DNA of 64,000 nt from NCBI GenBank assembly GCA_003313425.1, contig NHZP01000014.1, positions 496,001 through 560,000 on the forward strand. Reading direction: 5' to 3'. The notes beneath the pieces were generated by a model, which was not told the origin of the DNA, ran no database searches, and saw nothing but the letters and a program-made list of their open reading frames with translations. The stretch is from Pseudopyrenochaeta lycopersici. Lineage: Eukaryota; Ascomycota; Dothideomycetes; Pleosporales; Pseudopyrenochaetaceae. A program made the position numbers and the translations under genes. This document shows positions 31,661-43,513 of this stretch, in pieces; the first letter of the stretch is position 1; every line of letters begins with the position of its first letter.

Positions 31661-34217
31661 GATGTCTGGGTGAGGTATGTATGAAGTGAGGACCCAAGAA
31701 GATGACTGCCCTTTGAAAGTAGGTGCAAGCCCGATTGCAGTTGCTGAAGACTAGAAGGAGGAGGCAGGCGCTCAATATATAGCCGCAGCTCACTTTGGCA
31801 AGTCCTTTTTTGCCTCGTAGCGATCTTATCGCTGCCCTTGCTAGTCATCTGTGCGACCGGAGTAAGTATTGAAGCAAGCCAAGGGATGCCAAGATGCTTA
31901 ATGCAATTGGTGTTGGACGACGCACAGTGAATGTAACGACAACCCAGGCCGCCAAGGGCACTAAGCATCGCCGTGGGCCACGCTAGTGCAAGTGCACGAG
32001 TGAGGGACCAGGACGAGTTCCGGGATCTGAGAGAACGTATCAGAGAAATTCCTCAATGACGGGATGAGGGTGATCCCTCCACGGCGTTGCTGATTCCCCA
32101 CGGGGTCGCACCGAATCTTCAGTAGGCTTCCCACAACACGGTAGTTCCAAAACATGGGCGTGCCCGAATACCCAATTCAATAACTGTTGCACCGACAGAC
32201 CGGAGTGACACCGAACATCGTTCTGTGCGTTTTTACCCGCAAGCTCCATGGCGCGAGAGAAGCCTTCTCCCGTTTCCCTTGGGTGTGGAAGCTTCGCGCT
32301 GGGTGTGGCCGCCACAAGACATTGGCACTGACCCCGCAGTGCGTGGCCGCGGTCGAGCATGCCGAAGCTTTCAAGGATTCCTTGTGCGCCGAGAGAAAAG
32401 TTGCGGCACATACGACGGCCAAGAAGAAGAAGCTGTGTGGCTTGCAGGCCGAGAGGGCATGGTCGTCAGCCGAGCTCCTTGAGCAGGCTTCTTTCAACGG
32501 TCATCGTTCATGATCAAAGGTGCGACAGAATGGCTCCGAGCAGCCTTCATGAGTCGCTGACTGGCGGTGAGACGAGTGCAGCAGTCTCAACCCCAAGCTC
32601 TAGATGCTATTCCGCGAGGCGTGGGACCCGAGTAATGGGAACAACTGCTCGAGTGCAGCGAGTAGCCCTGTTGAACAGTGGAGTGTTTCGAGCACGCGCC
32701 GTAGCGAAAAACAATGGCGGACGCGGCGAAATATTGCCCTAGCAATGACGGAGGCACAAGCGGAGACAAAGCATCTTGGCTGGAGAAACGTGTATGAGAT
32801 GTGCTGACTCTTACGGCCCTGCTGACACGCAGGATGCCCGAAAAGGTTCGCCAAAGAGAAAGATTTGATCGGCTGTGGGATATGTGGGGATGACGAGAGA
32901 GGCGCTAAACGTTAGCACAGGGAGGTTTGCACCTCCAGGCTCGCCAACTCATGTACACAAAGCGCTCTAGAAACTCCACATAAGCGATAGAAGCTGCACT
33001 TGCGCGTGGGCGTCCCGTACTGCATAAGCCTCAGTTGCCTGGTCTGGGCGGAAATCAAAGATTTATGCCTCAGACCATGCAATTTGGCCACGCGATATCC
33101 TCCCGCACTCCAATCAGAGCCCAAGCCACATGCCCCAACACTCCGCCGCCAGCGACACGCTATGGCCACCGTTCATGGGTCGTTTCTCCACGGGGAAAGT
33201 AAGTCCAGCTACTCCGAGTAATTTTCGCAGCAACAACGATCCTTTGGTGATATCCAATCGGAGCCATGGTGCTTATATGAGCATCTGAGGACTTTCCGGG
33301 GCATATACGTACCCCAGCCCCTTTCGAGATTTTAGTCTTTCGATGCATATTATTAGGGAAGAAGAAGTCGACCCACCCATCGGATGCGCTAGAACTGGGC
33401 TCGTTGATTTGCCTTGCGTACACCTCCGACAGCTAGGCTCTGAACGTAGGGCATTCCGACACGCGCGCTCCGAGTCCTTGGCTCGCATGACTGCCCTTGG
33501 ATCAGATCTAGGGTCCGCCTGCTCAGCACCAATTAGACTTCGTATAGTTAATGTTTCCATAGATCCTACCTTCATAAATATTCCCCGGAAGCGTTGACTA
33601 CCGGCTGGCCCTATTTTCAACCTGGGGCTCCCACAGACCGCGGCCGGGGCTTCCACACGATGATCAAAACACATGACCTCGTCACGATGACAGTCCGACA
33701 ACACCCGGCCCTCGACCAAGTTGCCCTGCGAGTAGTGTTTAGACACGAAACGTATTGTAATCACCGTCATGTTTACAAACTCTATGTCGATCATTTAGGA
33801 CTGAAGTAAATCTCTGTCCCCGCAAGACTAACATCAAGACCACTAAGGGACACCTGTTGGCGAGGTTGATTATCAAGAGTCCTCTACAGCGCTTTACTAG
33901 AGCGCCTAACAACTGTAAGCTGGGGCGACAATCAACAAACTCATCCTCTCAGATATGATGCTTCTTAGTTACGACATTCAGCCCAACCTCATACGACATC
34001 TTATTCCAGTAACCACACGCTGCCAATATTACACTTTAGCCTGGGATGTTGGTGCTTTCACTTTTTTTTCTGTGTTATAGTCTTCGGGCCATTCCCAGAC
34101 ACGTCCAGGATTGCACAAGCATAACATGGAACCGCTTCGACTAGTCTGGAGAATAACGATAAAACTTAAGGTTTTGCTCGTCCAAGCCCTGTTACTTGGT
34201 TTCATGTAACTTTTTTT
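31661..34217. other. 2.5-kb intergenic region, no supported gene
   Basis: Several overlapping open frames on both strands at 32.2-32.8 kb reflect a GC-richer, stop-poor stretch; none has a domain, signal or splice continuation. Short frames at 33.2-33.8 kb are likewise unconvincing. No terminal repeats or transposase fragments were recognised by eye. Confidence 0.4.
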
Positions 34218-35335
34218 TTAGATCTTGAATCCTCTCTTCATGTTTTGGCTACTGTTTCTGGGGAAGAATGCTGAAGTCCAGGTCGTGGCATCTTTCATCA
34301 GCATTGCATCCAACCCATCTCCACCACTACTAATGTACATAAATTCAGTGAACTCCGCTTCTCCCCGGTAAGAAAATTTCGTATTCGGCGGCACAAACAC
34401 TACATCCCCATCGATCAAATGCGCAGTCTCGAATCCCTCGACCGTAAGAGCAAGTTGTCCCTCAAGCATAAAGGCTGTGGCCCGCGCACTCAGAATTGTT
34501 GGCGCAACGGCATTTTCGGACTTAGGACTCATCGTGATATGCCCCTGCGCAAACAGATCATTTGTCTGCTGTCCCATGACCAATGGCGCAATGATCTGAT
34601 AGACGCCGTTCTCCTCATGCAGCCACTTTGGTCCATAATTCTTCGCAATCCAGAGGGCGCCTTATCGTCTGACGGAAGCTCATTCGCACCCGTATACCAG
34701 TTTCCTGGTCCAGCTTTCCCTTCTTTGGCATCGGTGCGTGGTTGAAAATTCAATTGCGGATACACGTCCCAATTGGGCAGATCCGAGAAATTGAGTCCTG
34801 ATGTTACGGTGCCGTTATCGCCAGGCCCTGATACTGGATTTGTAGCCACATTGAAGAAAAACTCCTCAAATCCACCAGGTACTAACACGCCACTCAATTG
34901 TGTATCCGGTTCAAGCATCACGAAAGTATGTACAGTATTCGTTGGTATGCCTCCAAAGTCCCCTGGGCCCAGGACCCTAGTTGTCTGTTCACTGGTATTC
35001 GCTTTGTAGGAGTCGAAGTTTTGGCCCCATAGTTGCACTCTACCCTTTGCAGCATAGAAGTTCTCGTACGTTTTGAGATGGACGTGTGGGAAGAGACTAG
35101 GTGTTGCGCCTATGCCGAAGCCGGGCCCGTTGGTGTTCATCAGACAGAAAGCATTACCACTACTGTTGCCGGTTATCGGAAAGGTGTTCCATGTATCACC
35201 ACTGTGGAGAGTGATTCCATGGCCGTTTTTGAGTGCGTAAGGCTGTGACCTTTGAGGAGTAGTGTCCAGCCATAACGACTTGCCTGGCGATAAAGGCACG
35301 AGAGATAAAAGAACAGCGTTAGTAAAAGAATGCAT
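34218..35335 (-). CDS. Secreted bicupin (quercetin dioxygenase-like) with an apparent frameshift
   Basis: Minus-strand frame from ATG 35335 covers a short hydrophobic N-terminus (MHSFTNAVLLSLVPLSPG), then a first cupin domain with the metal motif HVHLKTYENFYAAKG (His-x-His, Glu) and LGPGDFGGIPTNTVHTF. Near 34650 coding continuity passes to another frame: NELPSDDKAPSG is followed, one base out of frame, by WIAKNYGPKWLHEENGVYQI and then a second cupin half (HLIDGDVVFVPPNTKFSY) ending at 34218. No acceptable intron bridges the shift, so either one base is missing in the assembly or the gene is inactivated. Related bicupins are quercetin 2,3-dioxygenases that cleave plant flavonols. If intact the product would be ~372 residues. 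Confidence 0.75.
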
Positions 35336-36010
35336 CCTGATGAAAGCTTGACAACTTTTGTTCCCACGCCCAACTGCGGGCTGCTGATACGAAGGCTTTG
35401 AGTACTTAATTAAGGTACGTGGTCATTTCAGTACGCATTTAATGTTCCCCAAACTCAAGTATACAAGCATTGCTCTGTCAAACGTAGATCCGAAATTCCA
35501 ATACCTGTCATCCCAAAGCCGAGGCAGAAACCGAGAATCCTATTCTAGGGATTCATTTTACATCGTTATATCGCATTGGACAGACGCGTGCCTACAGCCG
35601 TTCGTCAATTAGAAAATGAGGGACTTCAACGATCCTCAGGGATGACCCCAGTCCAATCGTATGCGATCTTTACCATTATTGGACAGTCTCGAGGAAATAA
35701 CATCGAATTCCACGCGTTCCCCGGAGGAAACATCTCTTCTCGCCTATCTTGATATATATTGCGGGGCCCCACCCTGTTGTCTTCGCGTCCAATACCGACT
35801 TCAGCTCCCGAAGGTCCACTCACTTCATTTTGCCAGAACACATTACTTTAGGCTTCATTATGTTTCTGAGCAGGCTGAATGATCGATCGCAGAGTCATGC
35901 GTTGATGTTGGAAGAAATAATGGATATAAATCATGTTAGCTATGCGTAGCTGGAGTCCATCAACATAGCGCGCCACCATACTAAACTTGAGGCTTCCATT
36001 GCAGTCTAAA
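35336..36010. other. Divergent promoter region (bicupin / cutinase)
   Basis: Lies between the bicupin (minus) and the cutinase (plus), which are divergently transcribed. No gene or striking motif noticed. Confidence 0.45.
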
Positions 36011-36920
36011 ATGCTTTCTATACTAGTCGCATCGGCGGCGCTACTACCCGTAGTCTTTGCCACACCCGTAATTCAGGAACGCCAAACCCTCAGCGGCCCT
36101 TGCAAAGACTACCACATCTTCCAAGCTCGCGGCGCGGGTGATTCTTATCCTGGCCTCCTGGGCGGCGTTTTGTCCCTCGTCTGCAAAGGCGTTGCATCAT
36201 GCGACTACGAAGACATTCTATATGTCGGCACATTTGACAAAGTGTGTAACAGTGTCGATGTTGGCGTAGTGAATGCTACGCAACAGATAAAGAGCTATGG
36301 TGCCAGATGTCCGAACGCAAAGCTGGCAGTACTTGGACACTCGGAGGTGCGAAGTGCAAGAAAATGAAAATTGCCGCATGCTAACCACTAGCTAAAGGGT
36401 TCAGCGGTCATGGGCAACACCCTGGGTGGTGGAAGCACGAGTTTCTCAGGGTGCACAATGAAGGCCACAGCTGCCAATGCTCCTACGAGTGCTGCATTCA
36501 GTCAAAGTATTGATGACATAATTCCAACTTAGGAAGATAAATTCTTACAAAGACCATAGTTCTAGCGATCGCATTGACTGGCGACATGCGCCATACCGCA
36601 AACCAAGCGTATAACATCGGGTCGGGCAAGGCCAAGAATGGAGTAAGTTGCAATCTCCAATCGGACTTTCGCCCCTCATTGCCGATGCTACGATACATCG
36701 CGCTTTGCTGTACTAGTACTAAGATGCCCAGATATGGCCACGCTCCGCCGCTGAACTAACAGGTCTTAACGCGTGGTCATCCAGATTACGCGCTTGGTGC
36801 GAGGACGCCGATCCCGTGTGTGCCGGTGGAAATGACTTCCAGTCGCATGGAGTGTACAATTCGAAGTATGGGCAGGAGATCGCAGACTGGATCAGAGCAT
36901 CGTTTGGTATCACTGCTTAA
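36011..36920 (+). CDS. Cutinase / acetylxylan esterase (CE5 family)
   Basis: Four exons: 36011-36346, 36398-36506, 36560-36642 and 36732-36920, giving 238 residues, normal for the family. The ATG at 36011 gives a signal peptide (MLSILVASAALLPVVFA-TPV). The serine nucleophile sits at GHSEGSAVMGNTLGGG, rebuilt across intron 1. The catalytic Asp is in EDADPVCAGG and the His in FQSHGVYNSKYG. Conserved cysteines include SGPC, SFSGC and PVC. These serine esterases depolymerise cutin or deacetylate xylan outside the cell. Splice sites were chosen to restore family motifs; the second intron acceptor (CATAG at 36559) and the third (CCCAG at 36731) are the least certain. The neighbouring GH3 gene and bicupin fit a plant-biomass context. 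Confidence 0.85.
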
Positions 36921-37687
36921 CCTGGTTGCTGGTACAGAAAATGATTCGAGGCTTCAGGTGATTTGGTCGGACGGTCATTTCGTACAAGAGACTGACAGAC
37001 GGAAGAAGTACCGAAGTGTTGAGGAGTGACGGACGATCATCGCGCTTAGATCTGTCTAGCAGTGGCAAAAATTTTATTCTTGGGGTTACGTCTTGCTACA
37101 CTTGTTAATTATTAACGCGGTCGGCTTCAGTTCAGATTCCGACTTGCCGGCAAAGTATTCCCAAGGCAGCGAGGATTACAACTGGAAGGATTCTTTAATA
37201 CATGCACTGCGTTCTCTGTTTGCTCACATGGCAGTATGGTGTCTAACCAATTACGCATCGATTAGCCGTTCGTTCGTCGTCATAGCTGTCCTAACAAGGT
37301 TTAGCGTAAGCGACTGTCCAATCATGAATCTGCCGGGTAAAGATCGGACGGGAAGGATGGTGGCTTTCGGCGGTTTTACACCGGGATTTCCCCACATTCC
37401 GCTCTTGGCACGATCATCAGCTGCAAACAATGGCAGTAACGTTCTGCGGAGAACGGAGCGGAAGCGGTTGTCGTTACTTCATTGACACGATGTTCACCCG
37501 TAGAAGTTTCCTAGTCAATCTTGGAAGATGGCACATCCTCGGCTGTGGCTTGCTGAACAGCGGACTTATCGTGAATGCGTTTTCTGGAGGAAAGTACAAA
37601 TACTACAGATGAAGCTGTGCTAGGTGGTCTTAGTAGCGCCAGATTTTGCATAACGTTGCGTGCCTACAATTTCCACATTCGGTCACA
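36921..37687. other. Intergenic region
   Basis: Between the cutinase and the GH3 gene. The open frame at 37093-37485 has no domain, signal or codon-like character and is not called. Confidence 0.4.
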
Positions 37688-39577
37688 ATGGTTTCTCAAA
37701 ATCGAAGTCAACTAAGGTTGAATGCCTTGACAACACTCTTTTTTGCAGCAACAGCAATGTCATCAGCCATCCTCACACCAGTTTCAAATAGTCACCAGCT
37801 CGCCTCACGGTCGTCTGACGCCGAAACATTGCCGTATCGAGATGCTTCACTCTCAGTCGACGAGCGTGTTGAGGACCTCATCCAACGAATGACAATTGAA
37901 GAGAAGGCAGGACAGTTATTCCACAACATCCTAACTCAGGGCGCAAATGGCACATTCGCGAACGGAACCGAACAAGCAGTCAGTGGAAAATTGATGACTC
38001 ATTTTAACCTTGCCGGCGTCATCACCAATGTTCGCACTACCGCAGAATGGTATAACCGCCTGCAGCAACTCGCCTTGAATACAAGACTTGGCATACCAAT
38101 CACGCTGTCCTCAGATCCTCGTCACGCATTTACAAACAATGTTGGAACTGGATTCGCTGCAACCACATTCTCACAATGGCCGGAGACTCTGGGCCTAGCC
38201 GCTATTCGGGACGCAGAGCTTGTGGAGACTTTCGCGAATATCGCACGTCAGGAGTATCTAGCTGTCGGTATTCGATCAGCACTTCACCCACAAATCGACG
38301 TCGCAACGGAGCCTCGTTGGGCTCGAATCTCCGGAACCATGGGTGAGGACGCCAACTTGACAGCTGAGCTCGCTGTTGCGTATATTAAGGGCTTCACCGG
38401 CGGAGAATTTGGAAAACAGTCGGTGACCACAGTTTCGAAACATTTCCCAGGTAGCGGACCTGTCGAGGATGGCGAGGATAGCCATTTTACTTATGGAAAG
38501 AACGCAACATACCCTGGTAATAACTTCGAACAACACTTGATCCCGTTCAAGGCTGCTATTGCTGCTGGAACCAGACAGATCATGCCGTACTATTCGCGAC
38601 CCATGGGTACAAAGTACGAGGAAGTCGCCGCTGGACTCAACAAGGGCATCGTCACCGATTTGCTGCGAGGCGAGCTTGGCTTCGATGGCATAGTTGTTAG
38701 TGATTGGGGTCTAGTCACCGACTCTATTATTGCTGGTCAAGATATGCCTGCTCGTGCCTGGGGTGTGGAGAACTTGACCGAGATTCAAAGAGCTGAGAAA
38801 GTTCTTAACGCTGGGACTGACCAATTTGGAGGTGAACAACGGACCGATCTGATCCTCCAATTAGTTGGAAACAGTACCATTAGTGAGGAGCGCATTGATC
38901 TTTCCGTTCGCCGCCTTCTCCGCGAAAAGTTCCTTCTTGGCCTCTTCGACAATCCATTCGTCGATGTCGATGCAGCTGAGAAGACAGTTGGCCAAGCAGA
39001 ATGGGTTAAGATAGGATTCGAGGCGCAGAAGAAGTCCTTCACCTTGCTTACCAACAAAGATGGCGTCCTACCTTTGAAGAAACCAAAGAAGGCAAAGTTC
39101 TACGTTGAAGGACTCAACGCAACATACCTTGAAGCGCGCAAGCTGCAAGTCGTCTCCACACCTGCTGAAGCCGACTATGCCCTCCTCCGTCTTGAAGCTC
39201 CATACGTACCCCGCCCTGGCGGTTTCGAATCAAGATACCACGCCGGCTCACTTGAGTACAATGCCACCGAACAGGCTCGTCAAGCCGCTATCTACACAGC
39301 AGTTCCAACTATCGTGGACATTTACCTCGACCGACCTGCCGTTATTCCAGAGATCGTAGAGTCTGCTGCAGCGGTTCTGGGGCACTTTGGTGCCAGCCCG
39401 GAGGCCTTTTTGGATATCATCCTAGGAACTGATGGCTCAAGCCCACAGGGAAAGCTTCCCTTTGATCTACCTAGCAGCATGGAGGCTGTTGAAGCAAACA
39501 AGGAGGACGTACCCTTTGACACCGAGAATCCTGTATTTAGGTACGGACACGGGCTGAGCTACGGTGGAGATTGTTAA
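37688..39577 (+). CDS. Secreted GH3 family glycoside hydrolase
   Basis: A single exon of 629 residues. The ATG at 37688 opens a signal-anchor-like N-terminus (LNALTTLFFAATAMSSA). VEDLIQRMTIEEKAGQLFH starts the GH3 N-terminal barrel. GRADGDL-like substrate contacts are less clear, but SKHFPGSGPVEDGEDSHF and GFDGIVVSDWGLVTD are well preserved, with the Asp of SDWG as the expected nucleophile. The C-terminal alpha/beta sandwich runs from SFTLLTNKDGVLPLKK to GKLPFDLPSS and RYGHGLSYG. There is no fibronectin-III domain, so it is shorter than typical fungal beta-glucosidases. Beta-glucosidase or beta-xylosidase activity is possible; specificity cannot be read from the sequence. It lies convergent to the BTB gene. 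Confidence 0.9.
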   Translation: MVSQNRSQLRLNALTTLFFAATAMSSAILTPVSNSHQLASRSSDAETLPYRDASLSVDERVEDLIQRMTIEEKAGQLFHNILTQGANGTFANGTEQAVSGKLMTHFNLAGVITNVRTTAEWYNRLQQLALNTRLGIPITLSSDPRHAFTNNVGTGFAATTFSQWPETLGLAAIRDAELVETFANIARQEYLAVGIRSALHPQIDVATEPRWARISGTMGEDANLTAELAVAYIKGFTGGEFGKQSVTTVSKHFPGSGPVEDGEDSHFTYGKNATYPGNNFEQHLIPFKAAIAAGTRQIMPYYSRPMGTKYEEVAAGLNKGIVTDLLRGELGFDGIVVSDWGLVTDSIIAGQDMPARAWGVENLTEIQRAEKVLNAGTDQFGGEQRTDLILQLVGNSTISEERIDLSVRRLLREKFLLGLFDNPFVDVDAAEKTVGQAEWVKIGFEAQKKSFTLLTNKDGVLPLKKPKKAKFYVEGLNATYLEARKLQVVSTPAEADYALLRLEAPYVPRPGGFESRYHAGSLEYNATEQARQAAIYTAVPTIVDIYLDRPAVIPEIVESAAAVLGHFGASPEAFLDIILGTDGSSPQGKLPFDLPSSMEAVEANKEDVPFDTENPVFRYGHGLSYGGDC

Positions 39578-40074
39578 GAAATCCGCGAGCTATTTAGATC
39601 ACCAAAGCGAGATTAATGTATTGTTCAAGATTTTGTGTGCATGGTCAAGCCTGAAGAACTTAGTTTCTGTGATTCTTCCTGTAAACATGCGGAAAACGAT
39701 TAATCGGAATTTGCAGCGTGTTGATTGTATCAATACTCTTAACACTTCCTGGGTGTTCCCAATCACGTAACTAGCAAAGTGTAGCGGTGCAGAATCAAAC
39801 CAAACGTCGCGGGAATTCACCACCACAAATAATAATGGGCCGAGTCGATGTGCGTAGCATCCCTCAATAGGTAGCCGCAGAGCAATTCTGCTATGCGTGC
39901 AACCATGCTTTGGTTGAATTGCTTTCATCCCCCTTTGCGCATGTGGGCGCGCAGCTGTGTGCCAGCAACTACCCTTTAGAGTCGGCATTGAAGTAGACGA
40001 AAATTTCGGATATGACATTCACATTGACGCGTCGATGTCGATAACATTAGAAGGTGCGGTTGCCTGTTTGCCAT
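39578..40074. other. Intergenic region between convergent genes
   Basis: 3' regions of the GH3 gene and the BTB gene. Nothing further seen. Confidence 0.45.
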
Positions 40075-41128
40075 TCAATAGTCTGACGGCGGAAGCTCAG
40101 GCTCCCCAGGCTCAGGCTCAGGCTCTGTAGTATGGTATCCAGCACAAGAAGGGCAGGAGGATGCCCAAACCATATCAACACGGCCCTTGGCTCGTTTTAA
40201 AATTGGTCCAGAATGCCTCCCGCACCGTGGGCAAACCTTCCGCCAAATGGGGTCATTCCGAGACACCACGAACGAGCAATCGGGAGGCCCAGCATGAGCA
40301 TAATGACAATGGTCACACGCGAAAATATACTTAGCAGCTTCTTCTACTTTGTGTGTATGCTGCACACTTAGTAGAAGATCCGTCGCCAAATCTGCGTTTG
40401 AACGGAGGAGGTCTACTGTGCTCTCCATTTGAACGATCGATTTCAACGCAACAGGGCGATTCGCAACGGCAGCGATGACCAAACCCCGCAACTCCGCGTG
40501 AGCTGGCATTTCTATTGTCGTGTGGTCGTAGATTAAGGCAGCAACGGTGACCCATTCATCACTCTCGATAGCGTTTACGGTATTCGTGAATGATTCCGTT
40601 GCAAGCTTGTAGAGCGATGCACAGTCGTACTTGTCCGCGATAGTAGCAACTTGTGCATGAAGGAGGGATTCGGGCGTGTCGTATTGAGAGATGTTGTAGC
40701 CTGCCTTATAGAAATACGACACCATACAATCGATGGCGTTAGCAAATTCAGGATCATCGTGTAAAGTGATGGCTCCGCTGTCCGTCTCCTATTCAACGTG
40801 AGCTCGTGTTTAGGTTTTGTTTCGACTCGTAACCACTCACTTCGAACCCGATAGTGACAGCCTTCTGAAACCATTTAGAATGACAGCATGCGAGAGCCTT
40901 GTGGATCTGCCACTTCTTTTCGCCAAAGGTCAAGGTGAGATCCGACAAATTACCAGCTGTCAAATACCTATGATGAATTAGCAGTAGTACGTGACGCTAG
41001 AGACTTCAATCGAGGAATAGGCCTAGCGACGATTCGAGGGCAGTCGCAATCGCCTTCTCCTCGTAGGTCGATGCTTTAGAGGAATGCACTTACTCTGAAA
41101 GATCGCGAATGAAGTTTTCAGCAGTCAT
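40075..41128 (-). CDS. BTB/POZ domain protein with C-terminal CxxC motifs
   Basis: Three exons on the minus strand: 41094-41128, 40841-40967 and 40075-40788, giving 291 residues from the ATG at 41128. The same frame stays open upstream to an alternative ATG at 41290, which would add 54 Ser-rich residues. The BTB fold is seen in LSDLTLTFGEKKWQIHKALACCHSKWFQ, followed by FANAIDCMVSYFYKAGY and LLHAQVATIADKYDC. The C-terminal ~80 residues hold three CxxC pairs (CDHCHYAH, CPRCGRH and CPSCAGYH) that may bind zinc, then an acidic EPEPEPGEPE tail. Fungal BTB proteins of this size act as dimerising or Cullin-3 adaptor modules; the partner is unknown. Confidence 0.8.
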
Positions 41129-42061
41129 GGTTGTCTTAGAACTGGAACTGGATTCAACAGTTAGGGAGAGGGGCGAGAAGTCGAGATAACCCTCGCAACG
41201 CTTTGGACTGTAATTGGGCGATTGGTTTTCGCATGTCTCGTATGCTGTGTGACTGTAACTCTTCAGTGCCGTCCAGTCATCAAACGACACAAACTGGGCC
41301 TCTATGTAAGCTCTAGTGCCCTATTGGGAGCTCTAAGAAACCTCAGGGCAAGGTGACTACACATATCAAAATCTAGTCTCCATCTCAAACGCTGTCAATA
41401 GAAAACCCTATCATAGTCGCATACGTTTGCTCCAAATTCAACATTCCTAATGGCACGCCATATTGGACTTTGGTTCTGCGTGCTCGAATGCGGCAGCGAG
41501 CACGGCCAGTGCTATGCACCGCGTCTCTGTGCCAAGCAAAAAGCTGTTAGGCTAAGTGAGGGGGCGGGGTAGCAACCTAAGTTCACCCCGCTGTCACAGA
41601 ACTCTGTGGAGACGAAGCATCCTAAGTCTTAGTTCTAAGCCGTACACGCCTCATTGTATAAACATGTAAGGAGATTAATTTTATACGACCAAAAACAAGA
41701 ACGAACATACTTTGAAGCAAGCTACATATCTATTGATATAGTACGGTAAGCTTGAAAACGATGGCGTAAGAGATAGATTGATTTGCAGTACAAATGCTGG
41801 CCGCCTAGTGACGATAGACGAGTTCCAATACGTTTGCTATGTGTAAGCCTTCGACTATTCAATATTTAGATACACTATAATGTGATCAGAATAACGTCGC
41901 TACAAGTTTAAGAGGTCTTGTCATGTTTTAGTTTGTGTTTGCACGAGATACAGAAGCGGAAACTAAGGTGGGGTCGTCCCGAGGTAAGTGCCTTTCCCTT
42001 TCAAAACATCTTGAGCACCCAGAATCGATCAAACATACACGTTAGTACACAATCCTTCTCA
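41129..42061. other. Divergent upstream region (BTB / enoyl-CoA hydratase)
   Basis: May include 54 extra N-terminal codons of the BTB gene (41129-41290). The remainder shows no gene. Confidence 0.4.
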
Positions 42062-42877
42062 ATGGAGGGTTCAGACTTGGAGCCCGATGCTATCCTTTAC
42101 AATACCTCCTCAACCGGGATAACAACAATAACTCTCAATCGCGCAGCGCGCCGCAATGCCGTCAACCCGGCAACAGCTCGCAAGCTTTACTCCGCCTTTC
42201 TAAAGTTTGAAGCCGACTCTACACAGAAAGTATGCATCTTTCATGGTGCTAATGGAACTTTTTGTGCTGGGGCCGACTTACTGGCCGTCTCGCAGACCAC
42301 CTACTCCGATACACCGCATTTCGGACAAGTTGAAGGACGAAACATAGCACCAATGGGCCCCTCGCGGATGACGGTTTCTAAACCTGTAGTCTGCGCTGTC
42401 TCCGGGTATGCAGTCGCTGGCGGACTTGAGTTGAGTTTGCTAGGCGACATCAGAGTGGTTGAAGAGGACGCAGTATTTGGCGTCTTCTGCCGCCGCTTCG
42501 GCGTCCCACTCATTGATGGCGGAACGGTGCGCCTGCAGGCGCTCATCGGCTTGGGGCAAGCAATGGATATGATTCTTACTGGCCGCCCTGTGGGTGCACA
42601 AGAAGCGCAGCAGATGGGGCTTGCTAATCGGGTTGTTCCAAAGGGCCAGGCCGTCGAAGAAGCGAGGAAGATTGCGGAGCAACTCATCAAATTTCCTCAA
42701 CTCTGTATGAATAAAGATCGGCAGAGTGCGTATCATGCGGCGTATGAGGCAAAAAGCTTGGAGGATGCATTGGCATTTGAGTTCAGAAATGGAGAAGAGG
42801 TATTAAGCAAAGAAAGTATTGAAGGCGCGAAGAGGTTTGCTGGGGGTGCTGGGAGATCGGGTAACTTCAAGCTGTGA
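42062..42877 (+). CDS. Enoyl-CoA hydratase/isomerase (crotonase) family protein
   Basis: A single exon of 271 residues from ATG 42062; the upstream open frame lacks an ATG. The crotonase fold is shown by ITTITLNRAARRNAVNP, the oxyanion-hole segment GTFCAGADLLAVS, and AVSGYAVAGGLELSLLGDIRV with the second oxyanion Gly. VFGVFCRRFGVPLIDGGTVRL follows; the Glu usually found in the hydratase active site (GxxP-E) is not obvious there, where GVPLIDGG is seen, so isomerase or another crotonase chemistry is possible. There is no clear peroxisomal signal at the C-terminus (SGNFKL). It likely acts on acyl-CoA in fatty-acid or branched-chain catabolism. The start site is moderately certain. Confidence 0.85.
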   Translation: MEGSDLEPDAILYNTSSTGITTITLNRAARRNAVNPATARKLYSAFLKFEADSTQKVCIFHGANGTFCAGADLLAVSQTTYSDTPHFGQVEGRNIAPMGPSRMTVSKPVVCAVSGYAVAGGLELSLLGDIRVVEEDAVFGVFCRRFGVPLIDGGTVRLQALIGLGQAMDMILTGRPVGAQEAQQMGLANRVVPKGQAVEEARKIAEQLIKFPQLCMNKDRQSAYHAAYEAKSLEDALAFEFRNGEEVLSKESIEGAKRFAGGAGRSGNFKL

Positions 42878-43513
42878 TTGTTCTAGATTGATCCGTCCCT
42901 CTCCCAGCCTCAAGTTTAGATTGCCAAGATTCAGGCTAAGTGCGCTACACAATTGATGCATCTAAAGCGGCGTTTTTCGTCCTTGACGCCCGCCTGCTCA
43001 AAATCCACAATTAGTCAGAGCTTGAGCAAGGTGTCGGCTGATCCACCACTTTACGCCAAGATTTCCTTTTCCATCCATAGCTTACACTGTCGGCGGTATA
43101 ACGTTATGATTGCAAACCACCGACTGCCTGTGCAAGAATATAAGCCTGCAAAGTATGAGGCGCGGTTTTAAGAGGCGGGTTTTGGGGCCAACGGGCTTCG
43201 GGCAGCGGTTTACAAAGCTGTTGCGGAAGCCTTCGCGGGGAAAGTGCAGTTGTGCTGACAAAAGCGTCGGCCCAAATGCTTCAGCTCAGCGCGAGGCCGC
43301 TAACGACTGAAGCGGAACTGCTTTACACAATGAAAAACGTTCGGATCGATGAACGCATTTAAAAGCTTAGCTTCTCTCTGGGAGAAAATGACCCTCATCG
43401 CACAGTCTCGAAGATACTCGATTACCCACTCTCACGACCACAAACGCACTTCTAAAGGCACACGGAACATCAATCTATAACATCTCATTATCAGTAGCAA
43501 GTCTATCATCAAA
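42878..43513. other. Intergenic region
   Basis: Upstream region of the NmrA-like gene. No gene or repeat seen. Confidence 0.45.

Noticed and set aside
32177..32742. Several overlapping frames on both strands
   Set aside because: Mutually overlapping stop-poor frames with repetitive Arg/Ala/Ser content; no domain.
33273..33794. 173-codon open frame on the minus strand
   Set aside because: No conserved motif, no splice continuation, composition not coding-like.
37093..37485. 130-codon open frame after the cutinase
   Set aside because: No domain and not in frame with any cutinase exon; regarded as noncoding.
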